Source: Rhodovulum steppense
GTDB lineage: Bacteria > Pseudomonadota > Alphaproteobacteria > Rhodobacterales > Rhodobacteraceae
Reading direction: 5' to 3'
Assembly (NCBI RefSeq): GCF_004339675.1
Contig: NZ_SLVM01000007.1
Location: 1 to 64,000, forward strand
Length of the DNA: 64,000 nucleotides
Shown here: positions 44,132 through 53,518 of the stretch, one piece after another
Layout of the letters: every line of letters begins with the position of its first letter
How positions within the stretch are numbered: position 1 is the stretch's first letter
The notes under the pieces: generated by a model
What the model saw: the letters and a program-made list of their open reading frames with translations, nothing else
Database searches by the model: none
What the model was told of the DNA's origin: nothing
Made by a program: the position numbers and the translations under genes

Positions 44132-46106
44132 GGGCAGGATCGCGGGCGGGATCCTCAGCCTGACGCTGATCGGTCTTGCCATCGGCTATGTCGTGGCAAC
44201 GGGCTACCTGACCCTGCGCTACGGGCTCTCGACCGAGCGGATCGATTTCACGCTGCTTGCGCGGGAATACAACGCGCTGGGGGCCAACGCCCCGCGGGAT
44301 TTCCTCTGGGTGAACCTGATCCTCGGGGTAAGCGGTCTGGCGGCGTTCCTGCTCGGCATCACGCTTCTGGGCGAGGCGCTGACCCGGTTCGGCACGACGC
44401 ATTGGCAGACCCGGGGCGAGATGAAGCGCAACGGGTTCTTCGCCAAGCCGGGCGGCGGCTTCCTTCTGGGCAAGCTCGGCCCCCCGAAATCGAAGCGTCC
44501 CTTCCTCGTCTCCAAGACCTTTCCGCATGCGCTGATCGTGGCCCCGACGGGCCGGGGCAAGGGCGTTGGTTTCGTGATCCCGAACCTGCTCACCTACAAG
44601 GGCTCGGCCGTGGTGCTCGACGTGAAGGGCGAGAACTTCCGCGAGACCGCGCGCTTCCGCGCCAGCATGGGCGACAAGGTCTTCCGGTTCGCCCCGACCG
44701 ACTGGGACCGCCCGACGCACCGCTACAACCCGCTGGCGCGCATCGCGGCCATGACCAATCCCGACCGGCAGCAGATGGAGCTGAAGCTCACCGCCAAGCT
44801 CTTCCTGCAAACCGACAACGAGAAGCTGAGCGGGCTCCTGGCAGGCGGTATCGATCTCTTCGTCGCGGCAGGCCTTCTGGCCTTCGAGCGCGGGGTGCCC
44901 ACCATCGGCGAGATCTACCGCATCACCGCCTCCGGCGGCGACAAGCAGAAGGAATACCTCAAGCGCTCCCAGGAGGTGAGGAACAAGTCCGCCAAGCTGA
45001 TCTTCGAGCGCATGGCGTCGACCAACAACGACACCCTGACCTCTTACCTGTCGCTCCTGATGACCTCGGGTCTCGACACCTGGGACAACCGCGCGATCGA
45101 CGCTGCGACCGCGACCTCCGACTTCTCCTTCCGGGACATCCGGCGCCGCCCGCATGCGATCTATCTCGTGGTCGAGTCCGAGATGATCCGGCCCCTGGCC
45201 CCGCTGATCCGGCTGTTCTTCTCCGACCTGATCGCTTCGCTGCAGGCGCAGGAGCCCGGCGAGGATGAGCCCTGGCCCGTGATGATCATGCTCGACGAGT
45301 TCGACCGGCTCGGGAAAATGCCGATCGTGGCCGAGAGCATCAAGACGCTGCGGTCATTCGGCGGCAACCTCGCCATTGTCACCCAGACCATCCCGGCGCT
45401 CGACGAGATCTATGGCGAGAATACCCGCCGCTCGCTTCAGGGCGGTGCTGGCGTGAAGCTCTACCTCACCCCGTCCGAGCAGAAGACCATCGAGGAGCTG
45501 AGCCAGGCTGTCGGCAAGACCACCAAGCGCGTGGTGACCCGATCCCGGGCCGTCGGGCGCAACCCGTTCGAAGGGCGCAGCGTTTCCGAGCGGACCGAGG
45601 ACACACCGCTGCTGACCGAGGACCAGGCTCGCCGCATGGATCTGGACGAGGTGATCCTCGTGATCGACGCGCAGATGCCGATCCGGGCACGGCGGATCAA
45701 GTATTTCGAGGACCCGGCGCTGAAGATACTGCATGCCGGTCAAGCCGGGACTTTCCCGTATCCGGATGAAGACGGGCTGCGGCGAGATCGGCAGATTGCG
45801 GAAACCCGTGGGACCGTGGAGCGGCTGATGCGGGAGCTGATGGCCGTGAAAGCGTCGGGTTCAGTGATGCCGAAGGCGGGGGCCACCGCGGGATCGGACA
45901 TGGCGACGGCTGGTGACGCACGACTCGAACCGACGAGGTCCTCGCGTGCCCGTGGGCGGGCGGCCCGCGCGCTGGCGGGCGCGGTGAATTCGGAGCCGGC
46001 GCCACTGACGATCGATCTGGACCGGTTGGGCATAGCTGGCGCGGACCAGGCAGGGCTCGTCGCCGCCGTTCAAACCACGCGCTCGATCATTGCGGAATAT
46101 GCTTGA
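44124..46106 (+). CDS. virD4: Type IV coupling protein VirD4/TraG
   Basis: A 660-aa coupling ATPase. Two N-terminal membrane helices (about residues 6-28 and 55-78) precede the cytosolic motor with Walker A ALIVAPTGRGKGVGF (near 139), VLDVKGENFRETA, and Walker B PVMIMLDEFDRLGKM (near 388), then a conserved NLAIVTQTIPALDEIYGEN. The C-terminal 100 residues are low-complexity. It links the relaxosome to a type IV secretion channel. ATG 44124 overlaps the relaxase stop. Because no VirB genes are seen, transfer would need a helper or genes outside the window. Confidence 0.92.
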   Translation: MDKGRIAGGILSLTLIGLAIGYVVATGYLTLRYGLSTERIDFTLLAREYNALGANAPRDFLWVNLILGVSGLAAFLLGITLLGEALTRFGTTHWQTRGEMKRNGFFAKPGGGFLLGKLGPPKSKRPFLVSKTFPHALIVAPTGRGKGVGFVIPNLLTYKGSAVVLDVKGENFRETARFRASMGDKVFRFAPTDWDRPTHRYNPLARIAAMTNPDRQQMELKLTAKLFLQTDNEKLSGLLAGGIDLFVAAGLLAFERGVPTIGEIYRITASGGDKQKEYLKRSQEVRNKSAKLIFERMASTNNDTLTSYLSLLMTSGLDTWDNRAIDAATATSDFSFRDIRRRPHAIYLVVESEMIRPLAPLIRLFFSDLIASLQAQEPGEDEPWPVMIMLDEFDRLGKMPIVAESIKTLRSFGGNLAIVTQTIPALDEIYGENTRRSLQGGAGVKLYLTPSEQKTIEELSQAVGKTTKRVVTRSRAVGRNPFEGRSVSERTEDTPLLTEDQARRMDLDEVILVIDAQMPIRARRIKYFEDPALKILHAGQAGTFPYPDEDGLRRDRQIAETRGTVERLMRELMAVKASGSVMPKAGATAGSDMATAGDARLEPTRSSRARGRAARALAGAVNSEPAPLTIDLDRLGIAGADQAGLVAAVQTTRSIIAEYA

Positions 46107-46426
46107 ACTGGTCAGCACGCATCCGGGACGTCGGCACGCTTGCGCCGAAGGTGCCCTGATCGGTCATGCCGGTTGGGAACCGCACGGCCGTCAGAACGCG
46201 TCCCGGGGTGGCGCGGGAGCTCAGGCTTGCATCGTGAGCGCAAACGCGGCCCGGAGCACGTGATTGTGCCGATGGTCCCGGCGAATTCTTCCACGCCAGG
46301 CGATTGCCGTGGGCCGCCCAATCGCTGTGTCCCGCCTGTCCGGTCCGGTTGTCGTTCGTCGCCTGACATGCCTGCCATACCGAGTCCGCGGTTCGATACT
46401 GGCGCGTATCCGGTCTGGTCGAGTTT
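46107..46426. other. Intergenic region
   Basis: 320 bp with no supported gene, repeat or terminator-like hairpin followed by T. It separates the end of the mobilisation operon from the convergent nuclease gene. Confidence 0.4.
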
Positions 46427-46870
46427 TCAACGCGCGCGACAATAGGGCTTCAGGGGAATGTCGCGTGACTTCTTCGTCTCGAACTTGCGGTAGCGTCCGC
46501 CCGAGTAGCGCGGGCAATCCCGCCCATGACCCGCTGCGATTATCGCCGCGCCAATGTCATTTCCATTCGGATCATGGCAGATCCCCACCCAGCGATCATA
46601 GCTGCGCTGCCCGTTGAGAACACAGCTCATCATCTTGCCCCGATAGGTGCGCTCCACCCATTCCTTTCCAGCGCGACCGCCAAGCTCTTTGAGTTCGGGG
46701 CTGTCCACACCGTTCAAGCGCACCGCGATGCGTCCACGTGACGAGGCAATCTCGATGGTGTCCGCGTCTCGCACATGAACCAGCCGCCCCTCGATTCTCT
46801 GCGCTTCGGCAGTTGTCACGAGGAGGACCAATGCAAGCATTGCCGAGGTGGCACGAATAACCAGGTACAC
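46427..46870 (-). CDS. Secreted thermonuclease-family protein
   Basis: A 147-aa SNase-like protein. A signal peptide (residues 1-23, MYLVIRATSAMLALVLLVTT, cut after AEA) leads to the nuclease fold: GRLVHVRDADTIEI, IAVRLNGVDSPEL and GRAGKEWVERTYRGK, with the Asp/Arg/Glu catalytic set of staphylococcal nuclease apparently kept, and four Cys likely in disulfides (MMSCVLN, VGICHD, DCPRY, KPYCRA). Periplasmic or secreted. It is transcribed opposite to imuA. Confidence 0.85.
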   Translation of the reverse strand: MYLVIRATSAMLALVLLVTTAEAQRIEGRLVHVRDADTIEIASSRGRIAVRLNGVDSPELKELGGRAGKEWVERTYRGKMMSCVLNGQRSYDRWVGICHDPNGNDIGAAIIAAGHGRDCPRYSGGRYRKFETKKSRDIPLKPYCRAR

Positions 46871-47220
46871 TGAGCACTCCTCAACATGTCTGCAAGGATC
46901 AGGAACCGACCGGCGGCTCTCATAGGATATCGGGGGCCAGCGCTCAAGATCGATGATCTATCTGCCATGACAGAGCAATCCGATCATGCGGCAGAGTCGG
47001 CATCTGTTCGCGAGCACAAAGCTCTACCCTGCCTTCATCACGATGCACCGGTGGCGAATCCCTTGTCCGTGCGCCAGTGTTCTTCTATTGTTCTTCCTTG
47101 CCCCCACCCCGGTCCGCCGCCGCGTCATGCCCGGCCGCTTGTCGGCCATCGGCGTCGAAGGGGCCGGGCAGCAAAGGGGGAAACCGCTGCCGGAGGGCGA
47201 GCGGTCATCACGGGCCAGGA
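46871..47220. other. imuA upstream region
   Basis: No gene. It holds the LexA box at 47079-47093 and presumably the imuA promoter. Confidence 0.5.
47079..47093 (+). promoter_or_regulatory. LexA (SOS) box upstream of imuA
   Basis: GTTC-ttctatt-GTTC is an exact match to the alphaproteobacterial LexA site GTTC-N7-GTTC. It lies 128 bp before the likely imuA start. imuA-imuB-dnaE2 cassettes are known LexA targets. Confidence 0.8.
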
Positions 47221-47865
47221 ATGCGAACACCGATGCCGGATCCGCTTGCCCTTCGTCCCGCCCGCATGCACGAGGCCGAGGGGTCGGGCCGCCGGGCCTT
47301 TGCGGTGTTCCAGGCCGCGCGCCATCCCGGGCCGCTGGTCTGGATCCTGCCCGCCCATGCCCCCGAGATGCCGATGCCGCCCGGCCTGCCGCCGGGGATC
47401 GCCTCGCGCCTTCATCTGCTGCAGCCGCAGGGCGAGACCGACCTGCTGTGGGCGACCGAGGAATCGCTGCGCGCGGCCCCTGTCGGCCTGGTGATCGCCG
47501 AGCCGGAAAAGCCCCTGTCGCTGACCGCGGGCCGCCGGTTTCAACTGGCGGCCGAAGCCGGGCAGACCACGGGCCTGATCCTGATCCGCGAGGGCGCGGG
47601 CAGCAATGCCGCCGAGACGCGCTGGCACTGTGTGCCCCGTGCGGGCGATGCGGCGGACTCGACTCTGCAGTGCTGGTCGCGTATCAAGAACAAAAGAGGA
47701 ACAGTAGGACGCTGGATTGTGAACTGGGATGGCACGTCGGCTGCTTTCGATCTGGTTTCCGCGACTGGCGAGCGACACGAGCCTGCGCCGCCGCCCCGTC
47801 CCGGGGCCGTTCGCGCTGACCCTGCGCTCGGGCAATGCCGACCATCTGCACTGCCTGACGCCTGA
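47221..47865 (+). CDS. imuA: ImuA, SOS mutagenesis cassette protein
   Basis: A 214-aa RecA-like accessory protein from ATG 47221. It shows the alphaproteobacterial ImuA pattern: ALRPARMHEAEGSGRRAFAV, GPLVWILPAHAPEMP, TDLLWATEESLRAAPVGLVI, LTAGRRFQLAAEAGQTTGLI, AAETRWHCVP and the C-terminal NKRGTVGRWIVNWDGTSAAF. ImuA interacts with ImuB and RecA to allow translesion synthesis by DnaE2. Its N-terminus is shorter than in typical members (about 240 aa) and the start is uncertain. It overlaps imuB by 137 bp. Confidence 0.8.
   Translation: MRTPMPDPLALRPARMHEAEGSGRRAFAVFQAARHPGPLVWILPAHAPEMPMPPGLPPGIASRLHLLQPQGETDLLWATEESLRAAPVGLVIAEPEKPLSLTAGRRFQLAAEAGQTTGLILIREGAGSNAAETRWHCVPRAGDAADSTLQCWSRIKNKRGTVGRWIVNWDGTSAAFDLVSATGERHEPAPPPRPGAVRADPALGQCRPSALPDA
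47688..47702 (+). promoter_or_regulatory. Second candidate LexA box, inside imuA before imuB
   Basis: GAAC-aaaagag-GAAC fits GAAC-N7-GAAC exactly and ends 26 bp before the imuB ATG. It encodes Lys-Asn-Lys-Arg-Gly, residues usual in ImuA, so the match may be partly coincidence. Confidence 0.45.
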
Positions 47866-49204
47866 GGCCGAGGCGCGCGGGCTTGCCCGCGGCATGGCGC
47901 TGGCCGATGCCCGCGCGATCTGCCCCGACCTGGCCACCCGCCCCGCCGATCTGGCGCGCGAGGCGGCGGCGCTTGCCAGCCTGCGCCGCTGGGCGGGGCG
48001 CTATGCGCCGATGGTGGCCAGCGACGGGCCGGACGGGCTGATCGCCGACATCACCGGCGTTGCGCATCTTTTCGGCGGCGAGGAGGAGCTGCGCGCCGAC
48101 CTGCATGCCCGGCTGGAGCGCGCGGGGCTGACGGCGGCCAGCGCCATCGCCGGCAGCCGCGGCGCGGCCCATGCGCTGGCGCGCCATGGCGGCGGGATCC
48201 TGGCCGAGGGCGCGCTGTCCGAAGGGGTCGGGCGGCTGCCGGTCTCGGCGCTGCGCATCGACCATGCGACGGCCGAGGCGCTGGCGCGCGTGGGGCTGAC
48301 CCGCATCGCCGATCTGACCGCGCTGCCGCGGGCGCCGCTGGCCCGGCGCTTCGGGCCGGGGCTGGTGCTGCGGCTGGACCAGGTCCTGGGCCATCAGCCC
48401 GAGCCGGTGGCCGCGGCCCCCGATCCCCCGCATTTCGGGGTGCGGATGACCCTGCCCGAGCCGATCGGGTTGCAGGCCGATGTGATGGCGGGACTGGGCC
48501 GCCTGCTCGAGCGGCTTTGCCGGACGCTGGCCCTGCATCAGCGCGGCGCGCGGCGGCTGCGGCTGGAACTGCGCCGGGTGGATCGCGGCGTTGCCCATGT
48601 CGAGATCGGCCTGGCCCGCCCGCTGCGCGACCCCGACCGGATCGCGGCGCTGTTCGTCAAGGGTGTGCAGGAGATCGACGCCGGTTTCGGCATCGACGCG
48701 CTGCGGCTGAGCGCGCCCGTCACCGAACCGCTGGCGCCCGAGCAGATCGGCGGTGGCGGCGCGGCGGTGCGGGGCGAGGATGCGCTGGCCGACCTGGTCT
48801 CGCGGCTGGGCAACCGGATCGGCTTTGACCGGGTGCTGCGCCTGCTGCCCGCCGACAGCCGCATCCCCGAGCGCAGTTTCCTGATCGCCCCTGCTGCCTA
48901 TAGCGCCCCCGCCCCGGAACCGCCGCGCCGCGGTCCCGCCCGGCCGATCACGCTCTTTCCGCCCGAGCCTGTCAGTGCGGTTTCCGGCCACCCGCCCGCG
49001 CGGTTTCGATGGCGGCGGATGGAGTTCGCCACGCTGCGCGCCATCGGCCCCGAACGCATTGCACCGGAATGGTGGCTGGACGATCCGGCCTGGCGCACGG
49101 GGCTGCGCGATTACTGGCGGATCGAGACGAAACAGGGCCCGCGGCTGTGGCTGTTTCATACCCCGCTGGCGCCCGGCTGGCAGGTGCAGGGGGAATTCGC
49201 ATGA
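47729..49204 (+). CDS. imuB: ImuB, Y-family polymerase-like protein
   Basis: A 491-aa protein of the DinB/Y-family lacking polymerase activity. N-terminal ARRLLSIWFPRLASD, palm/finger parts with LADARAICPDLATRPADLAR and YAPMVASDGPDGLIADITGVAHL where the catalytic acidic pair is not kept, the helix-hairpin-helix region (LARVGLTRIADLTALPRAPLA) and little finger, then the C-terminal part with FPPEPVSAVSGHPPARFRWR and WRTGLRDYWRIETKQGPRLW. It acts as hub linking ImuA, DnaE2 and the sliding clamp. Overlaps imuA upstream and dnaE2 by 4 bp downstream. Confidence 0.92.
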   Translation: MARRLLSIWFPRLASDTSLRRRPVPGPFALTLRSGNADHLHCLTPEAEARGLARGMALADARAICPDLATRPADLAREAAALASLRRWAGRYAPMVASDGPDGLIADITGVAHLFGGEEELRADLHARLERAGLTAASAIAGSRGAAHALARHGGGILAEGALSEGVGRLPVSALRIDHATAEALARVGLTRIADLTALPRAPLARRFGPGLVLRLDQVLGHQPEPVAAAPDPPHFGVRMTLPEPIGLQADVMAGLGRLLERLCRTLALHQRGARRLRLELRRVDRGVAHVEIGLARPLRDPDRIAALFVKGVQEIDAGFGIDALRLSAPVTEPLAPEQIGGGGAAVRGEDALADLVSRLGNRIGFDRVLRLLPADSRIPERSFLIAPAAYSAPAPEPPRRGPARPITLFPPEPVSAVSGHPPARFRWRRMEFATLRAIGPERIAPEWWLDDPAWRTGLRDYWRIETKQGPRLWLFHTPLAPGWQVQGEFA

Positions 49205-52200
49205 CCCGCTATGCCGAGCTGTGCGTCACCACCAATTTCACCTTCCTGACCGGCGCCTCGCATCCCGAGGAACTGGTGGTGCGCGCCGCCGAACTGGGGC
49301 TGGATGCCATCGCGATCACCGACCGCAATTCGGTCGCGGGGGTGGTGCGGGCGTTCTCGGCGCTGAAGGAACTGGCGCGGCTGGCGGATGAAGGCCCCGC
49401 GATCCGCTCGCAGCGGGTGATGGACCATTCCAGCCGACAGAGCGTCGCTGCGGGCAGCGCGGCCATCGCCCGGGCCGCGATGCTGCCGAAGCTGATCGTG
49501 GGGGCGCGGCTGGTGCTGGCCGACAGCCCGGTGGAGTGGCTGGCGCTGCCCACCGATGCTGCCGCCTGGTCGCGGCTGACGCGGATGCTGTCGCTCGGCA
49601 AGCGGCGGGCGGCCAAGGGTCAATGCCACCTGACCCGCGCCGATCTCGAGGAATGGGGCGAGGGGCTGATCCTGATCGCGCTGCCCCCCGACCCGATGGA
49701 GCACGCCACCCCTCCGGACCTGCGCCGCCTTGCGCGCCGCTTTCCGGGGCGCTGCTTTCTGGGGGCGGCGCCGCAATATGACGGGCGCGACCAGGTCCGG
49801 CTTGACCGGCTTGCGGGGATGGCGCAGGCGACCGGGATGCCGATGGTGGCGGTGGGCGAGGTGCTGATGCATCGCGCCGCCCGCCGCCCGCTGGCCGATG
49901 TGCTGACCTGCCTGCGCGAGGGCTGCACCATCGACAGCATCGGCACCCGGCGCCTTGCCAATGGCGAAAGGCGGCTGAAATCGGGGGCCGAGATGGCGCG
50001 GCTGTTTCACCGCTATCCCGCCGCGATCCGCCGCACGCTGGAAATTGCCGATGCCTGCGCCTTCCGGCTGGATGACCTGCGCTATCAATACCCGGACGAG
50101 GCGCTGAACGGCGAACCCGCGCAGGACCGGCTGGAGCGGCTGACGCGCGAGGGGCTTTCGTGGCGCTATCCCGAAGGCCCGCCGCCGAAGATCATTGCCC
50201 GCGTCGACAAGGAACTGACCCTGATCCGCGAGGTCGGCTATGCGCCCTATTTCCTGACCGTCCACGACATCGTGGCCTTCGCCCGCAGCCGCGGGATCCT
50301 GTGCCAGGGGCGCGGCTCGGCGGCCAATTCGGTGGTCTGCTACCTGCTGGGCATCACCGAGGTGCCGCCCGAATCCATCACCCTGATCTTCGAGCGGTTC
50401 ATCTCGAAGGAACGCGGCGAGCCGCCCGATATCGACGTCGATTTCGAACACGAACGGCGCGAGGAGGTGATCCAGTGGATCTATGACCGCTACAGCCGCG
50501 AACGCGCCGGGCTGACGGCCACCGTGATCCATTTCCGAAGCCGCGCCGCGATCCGCGAGGTGGGCAAGGTCATGGGGCTGAGCCAGGACGTGATCGCGCG
50601 GCTGTCGGGCCAGATCTGGGGCTGGTCCGCGACCGCGCCGGGCGAGGACCGGCTGCGCGAGGCCGGGCTCGATCCCGCCGACCATCGCGTGATGCTGGCC
50701 ACCCGCCTGATCGCCGAGATCATCGGCTTTCCCCGCCACCTTTCCCAGCATGTCGGCGGCTTCGTCATCACCCAGGGTCGGCTGGACGAGTTGTGCCCGA
50801 TCGAGAACGCCGCGATGGAGGATCGCACCATCATCGAATGGGACAAGGACGATATCGACGCGCTGGGGCTGATGAAGGTGGACATCCTTGCGCTGGGGAT
50901 GCTGACCGCGATCCGCAAGGCGTTCGGGCTTCTGGAAATCCACCGCAAGCGCCGCCTGACGCTGGCCAATGTCCCGCCCGAGGACCGGGCGGTCTATGAC
51001 ATGCTCTGCCGGGCCGATGCCGTGGGTGTGTTCCAGGTCGAAAGCCGGGCGCAGTTGAACTTCCTGCCCCGGATGCGGCCGCGCAAGTTCTACGACCTGG
51101 TCTGCGAGGTCGCCATCGTCCGCCCGGGGCCCATCCAGGGCGGCATGGTGCATCCCTTCCTCAACCGCCGCATGGGCCGCGAGCCGGTCGAGGATCTGGG
51201 CCCCGCGATGATGGAGGTGCTGGGCCGCACCTATGGCGTGCCGCTGTTCCAGGAACAGGCGATGCAGATCGCCGTGGTCGCCGCGGGCTTCACACCGGCC
51301 GAGGCCGACCGGCTGCGCCGCAGCCTTGCCACCTTCAAGCGGATGGGCACCATCGGCGGTTTCCGCGACCGGTTCGTGTCGGGGATGCTGGAGCGCGGCT
51401 ATGACGCGGGCTTCGCCGAACGCTGCTTTGCCCAGATCGAGGGCTTCGGCTCCTACGGGTTCCCCGAAAGCCACGCGGCCAGCTTTGCGCGCCTTGTCTA
51501 TGTCTCGGCCTGGCTGAAATGCCACCACCCGGCGATCTTCACCTGCGCCCTGCTGAACAGCCAGCCGATGGGTTTCTACGCCCCCGCCCAGCTTGTCCGC
51601 GACGCGCGCGAGCACGGGGTCGAGGTACGGCCCGTCTCTGTCAACCATTCCGACTGGGACTGCACGCTGGAACCGCGGGCCGATGGCGGGCTGGCATTGC
51701 GGCTGGGGTTCCGCCAGATCAAGGGCCTGCGCGCCGAGGATGCCGCCTGGATCGCCGCCGCCCGCGGCAATGGCTACCCGGATGTCGAAAGCCTGTGGCG
51801 CCGGGCGGGGGTCGGGCCGGAGGCGCTGGAACGGCTGGCCGAGGGCGACGCCTTCGCCGCCCTGGGCCTTGCCCGCCGCGATGCGCTCTGGGCCGCGCGC
51901 GCGTTGCGGGCGCCTGCGCCGCTGCCGCTGTTCGGCGCGGATGGCGAGGGCGGCGCGGAGCCCGCGCTCGTGCTGCCGGCGATGACGCTGGGGCAGGAGG
52001 TGATCGAGGATTACCTGTCGCTGCGGCTCTCGTTGCGCGCCCATCCGCTGGAACTGCTGCGCCCGCGGCTTGTCGGCAGCCTGCCCCATGACCGGCTGGC
52101 CGGGGCGAGCGGCCGCGTCACCGTCACCGGCCTTGTCATCACCCGCCAGCGGCCCGGCACCGCCTCGGGCGTGATCTTCCTCACGCTCGAGGACGAAACC

Positions 52201-52503
52201 GGCGTGGCGAATGTGGTGGTCTGGACGCGGGTCTACGAACGCTTCCGCCAGGCCGTGATCGCCGGGCGGCTCTTGCGCGTCACCGGCCGGATCGAACGCG
52301 ACGGCCCGGTGGTGCATGTCATCGCCGAACGGGTCGAGGATCTGTCGCCGCGGCTTGCCACCCTCGGCCACCCGGTGCCGATCCCCGCCAATGACGGCCG
52401 CGCGGATGAGACCCGCCGCCCCGCAGGCGGCAGCCTGCGCCCCTCGGCCCGCCACCCGCGCGACCAGGCCAGGCGCCTCTTTCCCAGCCGGGATTTTCAC
52501 TAG
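49201..52503 (+). CDS. dnaE2: Error-prone DNA polymerase DnaE2
   Basis: An 1100-aa C-family polymerase. PHP domain at the N-terminus (YAELCVTTNFTFLTGASHPE, then LGLDAIAITDRNSVAG), palm with the catalytic PDIDVDFEHERRE (near residue 407), fingers including GFPRHLSQHVGGFVITQG, the helix-hairpin-helix region and a C-terminal OB domain (TVTGLVITRQRPGTASGVIFLTLEDETG). Length fits DnaE2 (about 1080-1100 aa). It extends past DNA lesions with low fidelity during the SOS response together with ImuA and ImuB. ATG 49201 overlaps the imuB stop. Confidence 0.95.
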   Translation: MTRYAELCVTTNFTFLTGASHPEELVVRAAELGLDAIAITDRNSVAGVVRAFSALKELARLADEGPAIRSQRVMDHSSRQSVAAGSAAIARAAMLPKLIVGARLVLADSPVEWLALPTDAAAWSRLTRMLSLGKRRAAKGQCHLTRADLEEWGEGLILIALPPDPMEHATPPDLRRLARRFPGRCFLGAAPQYDGRDQVRLDRLAGMAQATGMPMVAVGEVLMHRAARRPLADVLTCLREGCTIDSIGTRRLANGERRLKSGAEMARLFHRYPAAIRRTLEIADACAFRLDDLRYQYPDEALNGEPAQDRLERLTREGLSWRYPEGPPPKIIARVDKELTLIREVGYAPYFLTVHDIVAFARSRGILCQGRGSAANSVVCYLLGITEVPPESITLIFERFISKERGEPPDIDVDFEHERREEVIQWIYDRYSRERAGLTATVIHFRSRAAIREVGKVMGLSQDVIARLSGQIWGWSATAPGEDRLREAGLDPADHRVMLATRLIAEIIGFPRHLSQHVGGFVITQGRLDELCPIENAAMEDRTIIEWDKDDIDALGLMKVDILALGMLTAIRKAFGLLEIHRKRRLTLANVPPEDRAVYDMLCRADAVGVFQVESRAQLNFLPRMRPRKFYDLVCEVAIVRPGPIQGGMVHPFLNRRMGREPVEDLGPAMMEVLGRTYGVPLFQEQAMQIAVVAAGFTPAEADRLRRSLATFKRMGTIGGFRDRFVSGMLERGYDAGFAERCFAQIEGFGSYGFPESHAASFARLVYVSAWLKCHHPAIFTCALLNSQPMGFYAPAQLVRDAREHGVEVRPVSVNHSDWDCTLEPRADGGLALRLGFRQIKGLRAEDAAWIAAARGNGYPDVESLWRRAGVGPEALERLAEGDAFAALGLARRDALWAARALRAPAPLPLFGADGEGGAEPALVLPAMTLGQEVIEDYLSLRLSLRAHPLELLRPRLVGSLPHDRLAGASGRVTVTGLVITRQRPGTASGVIFLTLEDETGVANVVVWTRVYERFRQAVIAGRLLRVTGRIERDGPVVHVIAERVEDLSPRLATLGHPVPIPANDGRADETRRPAGGSLRPSARHPRDQARRLFPSRDFH

Positions 52504-52728
52504 GGCCTGTCGGGCCCCCGGCCTTCGGTCGACCGATGCGCCGGGAATCGGCCGCTGGCTTCTCAGAGCGAGGCCCTCAGACAGGGACAGCCGCGGTCAC
52601 GAAAGCTCTGGTCCGATCAAGAGTCGAGTGTAACGGCCCGGTTGGCGCTGCCTGCCAGAGCTTGGCCTGATCGATTAAGGCACGTGCATAACGACGTCGT
52701 TAACAACGTATCTTATGTGGGGCTGGTG

Positions 52729-53112
52729 ATGCGGGGCGATATTCTTGGGCTGGAGCGGCGGCGACGGTTGAGCGACGATGAGAAGCTCGAGATCGTTTTA
52801 TCGGTAGGCATGGGCGACGCGACGGTGACGCAGGTTGCGCAGCGGCACGATGTGTCGCGGCATCAGATCTATGCCTGGCGGCATGAGTTGAAGAAGCAGG
52901 GTCTGCTTTCGGCATGTCCGGAGGCGCTGTTCCTGCCGGTGGAGTTGGAAAGGCCCCTGGAACGGGCGGTTCCGACGACGGTCACCACATCAGAAGCACC
53001 GCGGCCTCCGCAGATCGAGCTGAAGCTGGGGAATGGCCGCTGCCTACGCTTCGCCCCGTCCCTGGACGCGGCCATGCTGACGCAAGTTACCCGGGCGGTG
53101 GAAGCGGCATGA
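52729..53112 (+). CDS. tnpA: IS66 TnpA
   Basis: A 127-aa IS66 Orf1 protein from ATG 52729. Helix-turn-helix: LSDDEKLEIVLSVGMGDATV ... TQVAQRHDVSRHQIYAWRHELKK. The C-terminal half contains ELKLGNGRCLRFAPSLDAAML, usual for TnpA. Overlaps tnpB by 4 bp. A 171-bp copy of its middle is stranded at 16515-16685. Confidence 0.9.
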   Translation: MRGDILGLERRRRLSDDEKLEIVLSVGMGDATVTQVAQRHDVSRHQIYAWRHELKKQGLLSACPEALFLPVELERPLERAVPTTVTTSEAPRPPQIELKLGNGRCLRFAPSLDAAMLTQVTRAVEAA

Positions 53113-53456
53113 TCGGACCGGGAACCGGCGTCCGCGTCTATCTGGCTTGTGGTGTGACGGACATGAGGAAAGGCATCGAGGGGTTGGCCGCGCTCGCGCA
53201 GGATCATCTGCGCCAGAAGCCCACCGGTGGCGCCGTCTTCGCGTTCCGTGGTCGCCGCGGCGACAGGTTGAAGCTTTTGCACTGGGATGGGCAAGGCTTC
53301 TGCCTTTACTACAAGGTTCTGGAGAAGGGGCGCTTCCCTTGGCCTGCGCGCGGTGACGGGGCGGCGCGTCTGACCTCGGCGCAGCTCGCCATGCTCTGGG
53401 AAGAGATTGACTGGCGCAGGCCGGACTGGGGTGCGCCGCCCGCTCGCGTAGGCTAA
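53109..53456 (+). CDS. tnpB: IS66 TnpB
   Basis: A 115-aa IS66 Orf2 protein: [40 protein letters not shown] and [12 protein letters not shown] match the family consensus, including the [12 protein letters not shown] signature. Needed for transposition with TnpC; molecular role unclear. ATG 53109 overlaps the tnpA stop. Confidence 0.92.
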   Translation: MIGPGTGVRVYLACGVTDMRKGIEGLAALAQDHLRQKPTGGAVFAFRGRRGDRLKLLHWDGQGFCLYYKVLEKGRFPWPARGDGAARLTSAQLAMLWEEIDWRRPDWGAPPARVG

Positions 53457-53518
53457 GGAATGGCGATGGAGCGCCTTGTTTCTATGGCGTTTCTTGCGGA
53501 TTTGCGGTATCCGGGCGC

